Positions 37,813 through 50,315 of a DNA stretch of 59,615 bases are shown here, piece by piece. The DNA is taken from NCBI GenBank assembly GCA_017546585.1, contig JAFYWC010000116.1, positions 1 to 59,615 of the forward strand, written 5' to 3'. Origin of the DNA: Bacteroidales bacterium (GTDB lineage Bacteria; Bacteroidota; Bacteroidia; Bacteroidales; UBA932). The first letter of the stretch is position 1. Every line of letters begins with the position of its first letter. Below the pieces are notes generated by a model, which made no database searches, was not told the origin of the DNA, and saw only the letters and a list, made by a program, of their open reading frames with translations. Made by a program: the position numbers and the translations under genes.

Positions 37813-37830
37813 TCACATCCTGATAAAAAC

Positions 37831-37870
37831 AATGTCCCGAAGTTCAGTCGACTTCGGGACATTATTTTTT
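37831..37870. terminator. Bidirectional terminator between glyA and the GH2 gene
   Basis: AATGTCCCGAAG (37831-37842) pairs perfectly with CTTCGGGACATT (37852-37863); six T follow on the plus strand and a T-rich run follows on the minus strand. Confidence 0.9.
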
Positions 37871-37887
37871 GCTCAGACTCCGACGGA

Positions 37888-41058
<3,171 letters not shown>

Positions 41059-41075
41059 TTAGTATGTGTAGTTAG

Positions 41076-43676
41076 TTATATCTTTTCCATATCCGATGCC
41101 GGAAGCCATCCCTGACGGCCGTCCGCAAGCGAAATGTTGTTCCAGTTTCCTACCTGGTCGAGTATGGTCACCTTCGTTCCTTCGTGAAGTACGAAGAGAT
41201 CCTTTGAAGCCTCAGACGAAGGCGAACTCTTAACCGATGTCACCGGTCTGGTGATGATGGCCTTGTCCGCTTTCATATAGTCGTTCTTCTGCCACACAGA
41301 GAAACTCAACGACGCAGTCATCAGCAGAAGAGTCACAAGGCCGGTGAAGAACCCTACGCGTCTTCCTGCCGGAGTCGGAGCAAGGATGAACATCAGGAAC
41401 AGGGCGAGAGTCAGCGCAAGAAGCACAAGGAAAGCCACCGCCCAGGCATCCGAGTCCATAACGTAGCAGATATCCTTGAACCACTTCACCACGAAGAACT
41501 CTGGTACAGGCTCGATGCGGTCCTGGATCAGGCTGTTCATAAGTGCAAGATTGTACTGCGCATCCGAATAAGACGGATCAAGTTTAAGCGCACGCTCATA
41601 GTACAGGATCGCCATCGGAATGTTGTCAGACTTGTAGTATGCGTCTCCTGTGTTGCAATACAGGGCTGCAGACTCGAGTCCCATTGAAGACACCATCTCA
41701 TAACCCTCGAGAGCCTCCACCCAATTGCCGGCTGCATACGCCTCATTGGCATTGTTCCAGAGAGAATCCACATAGTCATCCGAAGCGGAAGCCGCAAAAG
41801 GCATCAGCATCAATATCAGCAGAAGAGCCATTCTGCCGCTGTTCTTCTTGGCTTTCATACTTGAATCTATTGAAGAGATCACATCCACAGCCGCCTCATA
41901 ATGTGCAGCCATAGCCTCATTTCCTGATGACGGAGAATACCTTGCGAACTCGCAGGCATCGAGGATGCCGATGAACTTGTCCACAGCCTCCTGAGGCACA
42001 TTACCCTCCCTGAGCACATCTGCGATGCGGTCTCTTGAGAGTTCTGCGACAGGAATGTTGAGCTTGTCAGAGATGAATCCGAGGAGAGCCTTGTGAAGTT
42101 CCTCGTAGAATGCAGTGTAGAGGTTCTGCTTAAGGAATGTTCCGGCGAGGTTGAGACGCTTGAGAGCCATCTTTGTCGCCTTGCGGTTCTTCACTCCTGC
42201 AACATCCGCCTTTCTCGCAGCCATTCTTCTGAATGCAGCCCAGCAGATAACAGCAGCCGCGACAAGCAGGAAGACAACCAGCCAGAAAGCGGTCGAACCG
42301 AGAAGGAATTCACCCTTGGCAGTCAAAGCCGGATCCTTTGTATTGATGTACCTGATGTCGCTGTCAAGGTTCTTCACATCCTTTCTGATTACGGAAGGAG
42401 CCACGACACTTGAGTACTCTGTATCATTTCCCTTGGCAACGTACATCTGTATAGGATCCGTCTCCAAAGTCACATACTGCTTGGTGTTCACATCATAGTA
42501 TGTGTATTTGATCGGCTCGATAGTGAAGTCGCCGTAACTTCTCGGAATGAAAGGATATTCATACCTTCTGCTGCCGGAAAGTCCGTTCTTCGACACATTG
42601 CTCACAGCCTTGGTATCATATACCTCCATATCAGGCGGGAAATTCACCTTCGGAGCCTCAAGGAGCGAGATGTTTCCGTTGCCGGAGATTGTCACGACGA
42701 GCGATGCTGCCTCGTGTGTCTTGAGCGAATCCCTGCTCAATGCAGCAGAGATCGAGAACTCGCCCACTCCGCCGGCGAAGGTCGACGGAGCTCCCGCTGG
42801 AAGCGGAGATACGTTGACCGTAAGCGGCTGGGATACGACCTTCTTCCTGACGTTTGCATAGTCGTCGAAGAAACCGTCGAATATGCTTGATCCGCCCGAG
42901 GATATCCTTACGCTTACAAGGCAGGTAAGTTCTGCCGGATCGATCTTTATCTGACCTTGATGCTGAGGGATGAGAACGAATTTTCTGAGAAGAGCGGCAT
43001 TGTAGATCTGACCGTCATATGTCTCACGCGCAAACTCGATATTTGTAGGAGCCTCTATCTCCTGGCTCCAGAATCCGTTGAATGTAGGGAAACTGGCACC
43101 CTCGAAACCTGCGATGTTGACTCTCTGATAGAGCTTGAGAGTCGCGATGATAGGCTCGCCTACCACTACATTAGAGCGGCTTAGGGACATTGTAAGGAAG
43201 ATGTCGCTATCCGAAACTGTTCCCTGCTGACGCGACCTTGACGCAGAAGATCCCGAAGATTGAGCGGACTGTGCAGATGAGGATGACGAAGACGAACCTG
43301 ACGCTACCACTTCAACAGTTACAGGAGTAGATGTAATACCCTTTCCCTTCACTGTTGCAGAAGCTGCCGGAAGCGTGAACTTTCCGGCCTTCAAAGGTCT
43401 GAGGATATACGAATAAGTGGTCTGTGAGGACTCTGTCCTCTTTCCGTTGATGATCTGCACACTTGTAGAGCGTCCCTGCTGAGGGCCCCACACAAGGTTG
43501 AAGTCCTCACCCGGCTCCCAAGTGAATTCAGACGGCTTGCTTCCTTCTATAATGAAGGTAACATTGAACTGTTCGTCCAATGCCACCACCTTATGCGTCT
43601 GCACCTGTATCTCGGTCTGTGCAACTGCAGCTACAGCGCACAAAGCCATAAACATCGTCAAAAACAATTTCTTCAT
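41076..43676 (-). CDS. Fused BatD-BatE protein of the aerotolerance operon
   Basis: 866 residues. The first 606 are BatD: a signal peptide (LTMFMALCAVAAVAQ), a Ser-rich linker (about 130-150), paired beta-domains of the oxygen-tolerance family (SDIFLTMSLSRSNVVVGEPI), then one transmembrane helix near 470 (FWLVVFLLVAAAVICWAAF). From residue 607 a BatE-like protein begins: MKAKKNSGRMALLLILMLMP with AASAS is an ordinary signal peptide now lying inside the chain. It is followed by TPR repeats (YAAGNWVEALEGYEMVS, AALYCNTGDAYYKSDN), two transmembrane segments and a C-terminal SH3b domain (LHEGTKVTILDQVGNWNNISLADGRQGWL). The junction is at about 41858. Bat proteins form membrane complexes linked to oxidative stress in Bacteroides; their mechanism is unclear. 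Confidence 0.9.
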   Translation of the reverse strand: MKKLFLTMFMALCAVAAVAQTEIQVQTHKVVALDEQFNVTFIIEGSKPSEFTWEPGEDFNLVWGPQQGRSTSVQIINGKRTESSQTTYSYILRPLKAGKFTLPAASATVKGKGITSTPVTVEVVASGSSSSSSSAQSAQSSGSSASRSRQQGTVSDSDIFLTMSLSRSNVVVGEPIIATLKLYQRVNIAGFEGASFPTFNGFWSQEIEAPTNIEFARETYDGQIYNAALLRKFVLIPQHQGQIKIDPAELTCLVSVRISSGGSSIFDGFFDDYANVRKKVVSQPLTVNVSPLPAGAPSTFAGGVGEFSISAALSRDSLKTHEAASLVVTISGNGNISLLEAPKVNFPPDMEVYDTKAVSNVSKNGLSGSRRYEYPFIPRSYGDFTIEPIKYTYYDVNTKQYVTLETDPIQMYVAKGNDTEYSSVVAPSVIRKDVKNLDSDIRYINTKDPALTAKGEFLLGSTAFWLVVFLLVAAAVICWAAFRRMAARKADVAGVKNRKATKMALKRLNLAGTFLKQNLYTAFYEELHKALLGFISDKLNIPVAELSRDRIADVLREGNVPQEAVDKFIGILDACEFARYSPSSGNEAMAAHYEAAVDVISSIDSSMKAKKNSGRMALLLILMLMPFAASASDDYVDSLWNNANEAYAAGNWVEALEGYEMVSSMGLESAALYCNTGDAYYKSDNIPMAILYYERALKLDPSYSDAQYNLALMNSLIQDRIEPVPEFFVVKWFKDICYVMDSDAWAVAFLVLLALTLALFLMFILAPTPAGRRVGFFTGLVTLLLMTASLSFSVWQKNDYMKADKAIITRPVTSVKSSPSSEASKDLFVLHEGTKVTILDQVGNWNNISLADGRQGWLPASDMEKI

Positions 43677-43685
43677 ATCCTTCCT

Positions 43686-44459
43686 TTACCAATTCTTCTC
43701 TCTCTGCCTTGTCTTGGCCTCCAAAGCCTTGGCCTTGTTTACTTTATCCTGTGTTTCCTTTTCCTTCGCCTGGATCGCCTGGAGCATCTGCTGGGCAGCC
43801 TGTGGAGTTATTTTCGGCTGCTGTCCCTGCTGGTTCTGCTGCTGGTTGTCGTTCTGATCATTCTGATTCTGGTCCTGATTCTGATCATTGTCTCCGTTCT
43901 GGTCCTGATCGTCATTCTGATCATTCTTCTTGTCATCATTCTGATCCTGGTTTTGATCCTGGTTCTGGTCGTTGTTCTGGTCCTGATTCTGATCGTTGTT
44001 CTGATTCTGCTGGTTCTGCTGATCCTCCAGCTTCTTGCGGGCATAGATGTAATTCTCTTTAGCATCCAGGTCGCCAGGCTTCATCAGAAGCGATTTGGCA
44101 AACGCATCCACAGCAGTCTTCCAGTCTTGCTTAGCAATGGCCACACGGCCGAGGTTGTAATAGAACGACGCACCGTCAGGCGACGCAATCGCCTGCTGTT
44201 CAACCCTATTGAGTGCCTCAACCGCCTTGTCGTAATCCCCCAGTTCGAAATCCGCTCCAGCAAGATTATAGTTTGCCGCAAAAGACAATGAATCCTTTGT
44301 CAGAGCCTTCATATAACTGATCTGGGCCTCCTGGAACTCCCCTTTGCGGAACTGTCTGTTGCCCTGACGCACCTCGCGTCTGTCCGTCTGCGCAGACATC
44401 ACGGTAAGTGATGCGAGCAGAAGGGCGAGCGAAGCCAATATGTATCTTACACTGTTCAT
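43686..44459 (-). CDS. batC: BatC: TPR protein with Gln/Asn/Asp-rich tail
   Basis: 257 residues. The start at 44459 (MNSVRYILASLALLLASLTVMSAQ) gives a clear signal peptide; the open frame to 44501 overlaps batB. Two or three TPR units occupy about 25-125 (NRQFRKGEFQEAQISYMKALT, ASFYYNLGRVAIAKQDWKTAVDAFAKSL). A low-complexity tract of about 75 residues made almost only of Q, N and D follows. The end is a basic helix (AMLQAIQAKEKETQDK-like). The order batB-batC-batD is the classic Bat arrangement; TPRs probably mediate contacts within the Bat complex. Confidence 0.9.
   Translation of the reverse strand: MNSVRYILASLALLLASLTVMSAQTDRREVRQGNRQFRKGEFQEAQISYMKALTKDSLSFAANYNLAGADFELGDYDKAVEALNRVEQQAIASPDGASFYYNLGRVAIAKQDWKTAVDAFAKSLLMKPGDLDAKENYIYARKKLEDQQNQQNQNNDQNQDQNNDQNQDQNQDQNDDKKNDQNDDQDQNGDNDQNQDQNQNDQNDNQQQNQQGQQPKITPQAAQQMLQAIQAKEKETQDKVNKAKALEAKTRQREKNW
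43820..44025 (-). repeat. Low-complexity Gln-Asn-Asp coding tract in batC
   Basis: Degenerate hexa- and nonanucleotide repeats built from CAG, AAC and GAC-type codons. They are likely to vary in length, and they create long, misleading frames rich in Ile/Leu/Val on the opposite strand. Confidence 0.75.
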
Positions 44460-44463
44460 CTTT

Positions 44464-45468
44464 CTATCTGTTAAAAAGGTGGCGTTTCGAACGGCGCTCA
44501 CCGATGAGCATCTCGATCACAAGGAAAAGCAACGCCATCGCAAGGAAGTACATATAAAGTTCGTCATACTCCTCGAACACTATCGAATTGTACTCCTCGT
44601 CATCCATTCTGCTTATCTCTTCAATGATCGGATTGAGTCCGAACTCACTGTTTCCCGCTCTTACATAGAGACCCTTTCCTGCAGCCGCAACATCCTGAAG
44701 CACAGCCTCATCCAATCTTGTCACCACAGGGTTTCCATCTCTGTCCCTGAAATAATCACCGTCACCTGTAGGAATCATCTTTCCTTCCGGAGATCCCACT
44801 CCGATGGTAAACACACGTATACCCATCTCAGCCGCCTGTGTGGCAGCAGCCACAGGATCATCCTCGTGGTTCTCACCGTCAGTGATCACGACAATCGCAC
44901 GGCTCTTGTCGCTCTGCGCACTGAAACTGCGTATGGCCGTCAGAATCGCATCTCCGATTGCAGTTCCCTGAACCGGAACCGATTCTGTGGAGATGGAATT
45001 GAGGAACATCTTTGCAGACACGTAGTCAGTCGTGATGGGCAGCTGGACGAAAGAATTTCCTGCGAACACGATGAGACCGATCCTGTCGTCACGCAACTTG
45101 TCCACCACTCTTGAAATCGCGAGTTTGGCTCTGTCAAGTCTGTTCGGCGAATAGTCCTCGGCGAGCATTGAGTTGGATACGTCCAGGACGATCATCACCT
45201 CGGCCCCCTTCACATTGTGCTCCTTGAGCACCGCACCCATCTGAGGGCGGGAAATGCCGAGCACAAAGAAGAAAAATGCCACAGAGAAAAATGACAGCCT
45301 GAGCCATACCTTTGCCTTTGAATATGAAGGCATCAGCTTGGCAACGAGTTCCTCGTCACCGAAGCGTCTTATCCTCTTCAGTCTGAACTTCACAACCAAA
45401 GCCTGCACTACAAAGAACACAGGAATCAGCAGCAGAAGAAGCAAATATTTTGGCTGTGCAAATATCAC
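44464..45468 (-). CDS. batB: BatB: von Willebrand factor A domain membrane protein
   Basis: 334 residues. Two N-terminal transmembrane helices (LLLLLLIPVFFVVQALVV and LSFFSVAFFFFVLGIS), then a VWA domain with an intact MIDAS (VLDVSNSMLAED, later FAGNSF, VVITDGENHEDDP), and a C-terminal helix (LYMYFLAMALLFLVIEMLI). It should bind a metal and ligand proteins on the periplasmic or cytoplasmic membrane face. Its ATG overlaps the batA stop (ATGA), so batA and batB are translationally coupled. Confidence 0.93.
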   Translation of the reverse strand: MIFAQPKYLLLLLLIPVFFVVQALVVKFRLKRIRRFGDEELVAKLMPSYSKAKVWLRLSFFSVAFFFFVLGISRPQMGAVLKEHNVKGAEVMIVLDVSNSMLAEDYSPNRLDRAKLAISRVVDKLRDDRIGLIVFAGNSFVQLPITTDYVSAKMFLNSISTESVPVQGTAIGDAILTAIRSFSAQSDKSRAIVVITDGENHEDDPVAAATQAAEMGIRVFTIGVGSPEGKMIPTGDGDYFRDRDGNPVVTRLDEAVLQDVAAAGKGLYVRAGNSEFGLNPIIEEISRMDDEEYNSIVFEEYDELYMYFLAMALLFLVIEMLIGERRSKRHLFNR

Positions 45469-46451
45469 GGTAACCTCCTTATTACAAACCAGTTAAACAA
45501 TAGTTGAGTTAAGAGGGCGATAAGCGCCAGCAAGGCGTACTTGCCGAAAAGTTCCTCATATACAGGGAAACTGTCAACTGTTGTACGGGCCTTTTCCATC
45601 TTGTTGATCTCGCTGTAGATCTCAGCAAGTTTGGTATTGTCTGTCGCTCTGAAATAACGTCCTCCGGTGGACTCTGCGATCTCCTTCAGGAGTTTCTCGT
45701 CGATCTCCACCTTCATATTCTGCACCTGCACTCCCCAAGGAGTCATCACAGGATAAGGAGCCATTCCTTCCTTGCCGACTCCGATGGTGTAAACTCTTAC
45801 ACCATAAGTCTTTGCGATCTCCGCAGCCATCTGAGGCGACACCTCTCCGCTGTTGTTCACACCGTCAGTGAGAAGAATAACGACGCGGCTCTTCGCATCC
45901 GAATCCTTGAGTCTCGCAACCGCTGTGGCAAGTCCGTTACCGATGGCGGTGCCGTCCTCGATAAGATCTGTCTGCACCTCCTTCATAAGGTTGATGAGAG
46001 TCGCTCTGTCTGTAGTCAACGGACACTGGGTGTAGCTTTCTCCTGCAAAGACCGCAATACCCATCCTGTCGGAAGGTCTCTGCGAAATGAACTCGATCGC
46101 AATATCCTTGGACGCGCTGATACGGTCCGGAGTGAGGTCTCGCGCAAGCATACTTGTGGACACGTCCATAGCAAGCATAATGTCGATACCCTCTGTATCA
46201 ATCTTGGAAAGTTCCTCCGACGACCTTGGCCTTGCTATCGCTATGACTATCATCACAAGAGCAAATATCCTGAGGATGAACGGAATATGTCTGAGATAAG
46301 ACATAACCGAACGTCCGCCGGCCTTCCAAGGAACGACAGAAGACACCCTCATATGAGGGCGCTTTCCTGCCTTCTCCACATATATGTAGTGCAATACCAG
46401 CAGTGCCGGTATCACAAGCAGCCACAATAATATCGGATATTCAAAAAACAT
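45465..46451 (-). CDS. batA: BatA: von Willebrand factor A domain membrane protein
   Basis: 328 residues with the same plan as BatB: an N-terminal helix (LLWLLVIPALLVLHYIYV), a second helix (FILRIFALVMIVIAIARP), a VWA domain with MIDAS residues AMDVSTSMLARD and LLTDGVNNSGE, and a C-terminal helix (ALLALIALLTQLLFNWFVI). It immediately follows the unknown membrane gene (adjacent bases) and overlaps batB. BatA and BatB are thought to interact with each other and MoxR. Confidence 0.93.
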   Translation of the reverse strand: MFFEYPILLWLLVIPALLVLHYIYVEKAGKRPHMRVSSVVPWKAGGRSVMSYLRHIPFILRIFALVMIVIAIARPRSSEELSKIDTEGIDIMLAMDVSTSMLARDLTPDRISASKDIAIEFISQRPSDRMGIAVFAGESYTQCPLTTDRATLINLMKEVQTDLIEDGTAIGNGLATAVARLKDSDAKSRVVILLTDGVNNSGEVSPQMAAEIAKTYGVRVYTIGVGKEGMAPYPVMTPWGVQVQNMKVEIDEKLLKEIAESTGGRYFRATDNTKLAEIYSEINKMEKARTTVDSFPVYEELFGKYALLALIALLTQLLFNWFVIRRLP

Positions 46452-47507
46452 TTAAACCTCCTCTGTTTTCTGTTCTTCCACCTCCATATCGTCGCTCACG
46501 ATCTGAGCCTGATATGTCTCTGTCACAAAGCGTACCGCCAAAGGCAATGCCGCAGCGTTATCCTCATCAGAAGCCACATACTTTGCGAACTTCACGAAAT
46601 CAGCAGTCTCGAAGAGCACCTTCATTTCCTTGAGGAGTTCCTCAGGAACATCTGTATTCTTCATATCCCTGAAGAGTTCCGCTGTGGTCATCTCCATCGC
46701 ACCTACACCATAACGGTCAGCGATATATTCCCTCAACGCATCAGTGACTCCGGAATAGAACGCCTTCTGCTTCTCAGGCGCCCACATATTCTTGCCTCTG
46801 AGGCCGTCAAGCTTGCGGAGAGCCACGATATGTGCAGGCTCCTTGCGCACGAACGGCAGTTCGTCCTTCCTCCTGTATATCATATATAGACAGACTGCAA
46901 GAATGATCAGGGATGCAAGAAGCTGTACAGCCAAAATCCAAGGCGCCGCCTCCTGTACTGTGACCGGATACCTTATCTGATCCTTCATCGGGTGCGGCTC
47001 GAATGTAGCCGTATCGACAGGCATAGTCTTGACTTCCAGACGCATAGGATCAAAGACGAGTGTATCCACGACTCCGTCCTTCGAATAGCGCTGCATAAGG
47101 ATGCGAGGCAGTTCATATTGTCCCTCATCGAAAGATGTGATGACAAGGCCTGCCCTGATGTCGAGAAGTCTCGGAAGTCCGTTCCTCTGCTTGGTTACCT
47201 TGAGCGTATCCACGATCCAAGGAGATACCGCCATCACTCCACCCTTAGGGTCATTCTGCCATTCAGGCAAGGCGAACTGTGTTCCTTCCTCCACAAGCCT
47301 CATTTCCACACCGTAAAGGAGCTGGTCTCCGATAAGGACAGAATCCCTCGGCTCGCTCTGCAGAAGGAACGCTCCCTTCATCGGAACGATCTTGCCCTGA
47401 GGGACAGCCGCGGTGTCGGCAGCCTCTACAGCCACCGAGTCCGGCAACTGAGCCCAAGCAGTCGCTGCCGAAAGAAGAAACGCTATGTATAACAATGCTT
47501 TACGCAT
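46452..47507 (-). CDS. Bat-operon membrane protein of unknown function
   Basis: 351 residues; I do not recognise a named family with certainty. It has a signal peptide (LLYIAFLLSAATAWAQ), a beta-rich periplasmic part (about 20-190), one transmembrane helix (APWILAVQLLASLIILAVCLYMIY, about 192-215), and a cytoplasmic helical domain of 130 residues (LRKLDGLRGKNMWAPEKQKAFYSGVTDALREYIADRYG), reminiscent of DUF4381-type proteins found in MoxR/Bat operons. It lies 5 bases after the DUF58 gene and adjoins batA without a gap, so it is an integral member of the operon. Confidence 0.83.
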   Translation of the reverse strand: MRKALLYIAFLLSAATAWAQLPDSVAVEAADTAAVPQGKIVPMKGAFLLQSEPRDSVLIGDQLLYGVEMRLVEEGTQFALPEWQNDPKGGVMAVSPWIVDTLKVTKQRNGLPRLLDIRAGLVITSFDEGQYELPRILMQRYSKDGVVDTLVFDPMRLEVKTMPVDTATFEPHPMKDQIRYPVTVQEAAPWILAVQLLASLIILAVCLYMIYRRKDELPFVRKEPAHIVALRKLDGLRGKNMWAPEKQKAFYSGVTDALREYIADRYGVGAMEMTTAELFRDMKNTDVPEELLKEMKVLFETADFVKFAKYVASDEDNAAALPLAVRFVTETYQAQIVSDDMEVEEQKTEEV

Positions 47508-47512
47508 AAATA

Positions 47513-48403
47513 CTATCTGTTTTTAAACAAGGTCATCAAACCCCTCACATAATCGTCTCCGAGAGCGATGGATACCTTGTCCACATTATATTTGAGGAAA
47601 AGTCGCGACGAAGTCTGCTCCACATTGCGGAACCAGTCCTCGTATGCTCTTCTCATCTTTCTGCTTGATGTATCGATCCAGGCAGATTCTCCGGTCTCCG
47701 AGTCCTTCACATTGACAAGACCCACATCCGGGAGGTTTCGCTCGCGAGGGTCATACACCTCGATGACCGAAAGATCGTGTCTGTTCACAGCCACCTTGAG
47801 GGCCTCCTCATATCTCGGGTTGCCCTGAGAATCGACGTCCAGCATATCCGAAAGAAGGAATGCGGTACATTTCTTCTTGATGGCGTTGGTCAGATACCTC
47901 AACGCCTCAGATATGTCTGTTCCATCCGAAGACGGCTCGAACTCGATTATCTCCCTGATGATGTGAAGCAGGTGGCTTCGTCCCTTCTTCGGAGGAATGA
48001 ACTTCTCCACCTTGTCGCTGAAGAACAGCGCTCCGACCTTGTCATTGTTGATGATGGCAGAAAAAGACAGCACGGCTGCGATCTCCGCAAGCATATCCTT
48101 CCTGCTTCCGCCTGTTGTTCCGAAAAGCCTCGAGCGGCTGACATCCACGAGCAGAACGACGGTCAATTCCCTCTCCTCCTCAAAGACCTTGACATACGGA
48201 GAACGGAGACGCGCGGTGACATTCCAGTCCATATTGCGCACGTCGTCTCCATACTGGTACTCACGCACTTCGCTGAATGCCATACCACGGCCCTTGAAGG
48301 CCGAATGGTACTCACCGGCAAAGATCTGGTGCGAGAGCGCCCTGGTCTTTATCTCAATTTTCCTGACCTTCTTCAAAAGGTCATTTGCTGACATTTCACT
48401 CAT
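47513..48403 (-). CDS. DUF58 domain protein of the Bat operon
   Basis: 296 residues. The DUF58 signature is GRGMAFSEVREYQYGDDVRNMDWNVTARLRSPYVKVFEEERELTVVLLVDVSRS. The last part is a degenerate VWA-like fold: the MIDAS-type DVSRS sits in the first strand. DUF58 proteins always partner MoxR ATPases and usually VWA proteins, and probably act as adaptors. It follows moxR with a 48-base gap. Confidence 0.9.
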   Translation of the reverse strand: MSEMSANDLLKKVRKIEIKTRALSHQIFAGEYHSAFKGRGMAFSEVREYQYGDDVRNMDWNVTARLRSPYVKVFEEERELTVVLLVDVSRSRLFGTTGGSRKDMLAEIAAVLSFSAIINNDKVGALFFSDKVEKFIPPKKGRSHLLHIIREIIEFEPSSDGTDISEALRYLTNAIKKKCTAFLLSDMLDVDSQGNPRYEEALKVAVNRHDLSVIEVYDPRERNLPDVGLVNVKDSETGESAWIDTSSRKMRRAYEDWFRNVEQTSSRLFLKYNVDKVSIALGDDYVRGLMTLFKNR

Positions 48404-48451
48404 AATTCACAAGCCCTTACGGGGTCGTCGATTTGCTATACAAATCTCCTC

Positions 48452-49444
48452 CTATGGAACCTCTACAGCGTTGATGATTTCAGAAATGATCTGATCGGTC
48501 GTGATGTTCTCGGCCTCGGCCTCGTAAGTGAGTCCGATACGGTGACGGAGCACCTCGTAGCATACCGCGCGCACATCCTCAGGAATCACGTAGCCTCTTC
48601 TCTTGATGAAGGCGTAAGCCTTGGAAGCCATTGCAAGCGAGATACTTGCACGTGGAGACGCACCGTATGAAATGAAGTTCGCGATCTTGCCGAGATTATA
48701 GTCCTGAGGTGTTCTTGTAGCATATACAAGATCCACGATATATCTTTCGATCTTCTCGTCCATATACACATCCTTCACCACCTCGCGTGCCCTTACGATA
48801 TCCTCCGGCTTGAGCACAGGCTGAGCCTTAGGGAACTCGCCGGTGTTGTTCATACGGATGATCTGGCGCTCCTCCTCCTTCTTAGGATAGGTAACCACCA
48901 CCTTCAGCATAAAACGGTCGAGCTGAGCCTCAGGAAGCGGATATGTTCCTTCCTGCTCTATAGGGTTCTGTGTCGCCATCACAAGGAAAGGCTCAGGAAG
49001 CTTGAAAGTCTCCTCACCGATTGTCACCTGACGCTCCTGCATCGCCTCGAGGAGGGCCGACTGCACCTTTGCAGGTGAACGGTTGATCTCATCGGCAAGC
49101 ACGAAATTAGCGAACACCGGACCTTTCTTTATCTGGAACTGCTCTGTCTTCTGAGAATATATCAGAGTTCCGAGCACGTCAGCTGGAAGAAGGTCCGGAG
49201 TGAACTGGATACGGCTGAACTTTGAATCGACAGCCTGAGACAATGTATTGATTGCCAAAGTCTTTGCAAGACCTGGAACACCTTCGAGAAGAATGTGGCC
49301 ATTGGCAAGAAGTCCTATCAGAAGGTTCTCTACAAGGTGTTTCTGTCCTACGATCACCTTGTTCATCTCCATTGTGAGAATGTCCACAAAAGAGCTTTCC
49401 CTCTGGATACGGTCATTCAATTCTTTGATGTTTATGCTCTCCAT
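48452..49444 (-). CDS. MoxR-type AAA+ ATPase
   Basis: 330 residues. Walker A is LLEGVPGLAKT (about 53-63), Walker B VLADEINRSPAKVQSALLEAMQE, sensor 1 MATQNPIEQEGTYPLPEAQLDRF, and sensor 2 is in the ISYGASPRASISLAMASKA helix. MoxR proteins act as chaperones that load metals or assemble VWA-containing complexes. It is the first gene of moxR-DUF58-unknown-batA-batB-batC-batD/E, the complete Bat system. A TAAATTTG element lies 35 bases upstream, overlapping the divergent truA promoter region. Confidence 0.95.
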   Translation of the reverse strand: MESINIKELNDRIQRESSFVDILTMEMNKVIVGQKHLVENLLIGLLANGHILLEGVPGLAKTLAINTLSQAVDSKFSRIQFTPDLLPADVLGTLIYSQKTEQFQIKKGPVFANFVLADEINRSPAKVQSALLEAMQERQVTIGEETFKLPEPFLVMATQNPIEQEGTYPLPEAQLDRFMLKVVVTYPKKEEERQIIRMNNTGEFPKAQPVLKPEDIVRAREVVKDVYMDEKIERYIVDLVYATRTPQDYNLGKIANFISYGASPRASISLAMASKAYAFIKRRGYVIPEDVRAVCYEVLRHRIGLTYEAEAENITTDQIISEIINAVEVP

Positions 49445-49466
49445 AAATATGATTTTGTTATTTTTG
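49434..49466 (+). promoter_or_regulatory. truA promoter
   Basis: TTTG (49434-49437), 21 bases, TATTTTTG (49459-49466): full consensus. Its upstream part overlaps the first codons of moxR on the other strand. Confidence 0.7.
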
Positions 49467-49478
49467 CAATTAAACCTA

Positions 49479-49486
49479 CAAATTTA
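49479..49486 (-). promoter_or_regulatory. -7 element for the moxR-bat operon
   Basis: TAAATTTG on the minus strand, 35 bases before the moxR ATG, 16 bases before the truA start. Its upstream box would fall inside truA. Confidence 0.5.
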
Positions 49487-49501
49487 CTCATTTTTTACAA
49501 T

Positions 49502-50290
49502 ATGCGATATAAAATCAGGCTCTCATATGACGGAAGCGCCTTCTGCGGCTGGCAGATCCAGAACAACGCCCGCACTGTGCAGGGAGATTTAGAGAATGCG
49601 CTCGGCACTCTGCTCGGCTCACCTGTCCAGGTGGTCGGCGCAGGACGCACTGACAGTGAAGTGAATGCGGTCAATTACATCGCACACTTCGATGCGCCTG
49701 AAAATGTCAGCATAGATGCAGAGCATCTCTGCTACAAATTGAATGCCATCCTCCCGCGCGAGATCAGCGTGGCGGAGGTTGCGGCGACCGGAGACGAGTT
49801 CCACGCCCGCTTTGACGCAAGGTCGAGAGAGTACCACTACTTCATACATTTCCGCAAGGACCCGTTCTGCGAAAAGTATTCATACAGAATGCGTTATCCT
49901 CTTGATATCGTCAAGATGAACAAAGCGGCCGAACTGCTTCTCGGAGAGAAGGATTTCAGTTGTTTCGAGAAGGTCGGAGGCAACAACACGACCTCGATCT
50001 GCACCATCACAGAAGCATTCTGGAGCACATACAGACCGACCCACTGCGACCTGACGGGAGCACCTTACGAGGAGGGAGACTATATCGTCTTCCGCATCAA
50101 GGCCAACCGTTTTCTCCGCAATATGGTCCGCGCGATAGTAGGTTCTCTCATCGAGGTGGGAAGCGGTAAAAGAGAGCCTCAGTGGATAAGCGAAGTCATC
50201 GCAAGCGGCTCGCGATCCAAGGCCGGAACATCCGTTCCAGGCAAGGCGCTTTTCTTCACCGGAGCGGTATACGAAGAAGATGTAAAATAA
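49502..50290 (+). CDS. truA: tRNA pseudouridine(38-40) synthase
   Basis: 262 residues. TruA makes pseudouridine at positions 38-40 of the tRNA anticodon arm. The start at 49502 (MRYKIRLSYDGSAFCGWQIQ) is fixed by the family N-terminus and the promoter at 49434-49466; the frame is open much further upstream but crosses moxR. The catalytic Asp is in GAGRTDSEVNA (about residue 51). Later motifs: FDARSREYHYFI and FRIKANRFLRNMVRAIVGSLIEVG. Confidence 0.95.
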   Translation: MRYKIRLSYDGSAFCGWQIQNNARTVQGDLENALGTLLGSPVQVVGAGRTDSEVNAVNYIAHFDAPENVSIDAEHLCYKLNAILPREISVAEVAATGDEFHARFDARSREYHYFIHFRKDPFCEKYSYRMRYPLDIVKMNKAAELLLGEKDFSCFEKVGGNNTTSICTITEAFWSTYRPTHCDLTGAPYEEGDYIVFRIKANRFLRNMVRAIVGSLIEVGSGKREPQWISEVIASGSRSKAGTSVPGKALFFTGAVYEEDVK

Positions 50291-50315
50291 ATTTTACAAT
50301 CACTGTTTTATTTGC

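Noticed and set aside
43593-44291. 232-residue plus-strand frame rich in Leu, Ile and Val that looks like a membrane protein
   Set aside because: It is the antisense reading of the batC Gln/Asn/Asp repeat tract, which makes such frames automatically.
49295-49501. Longer start for truA
   Set aside because: The frame is open but antisense to moxR, and the promoter box at 49459-49466 lies inside it.
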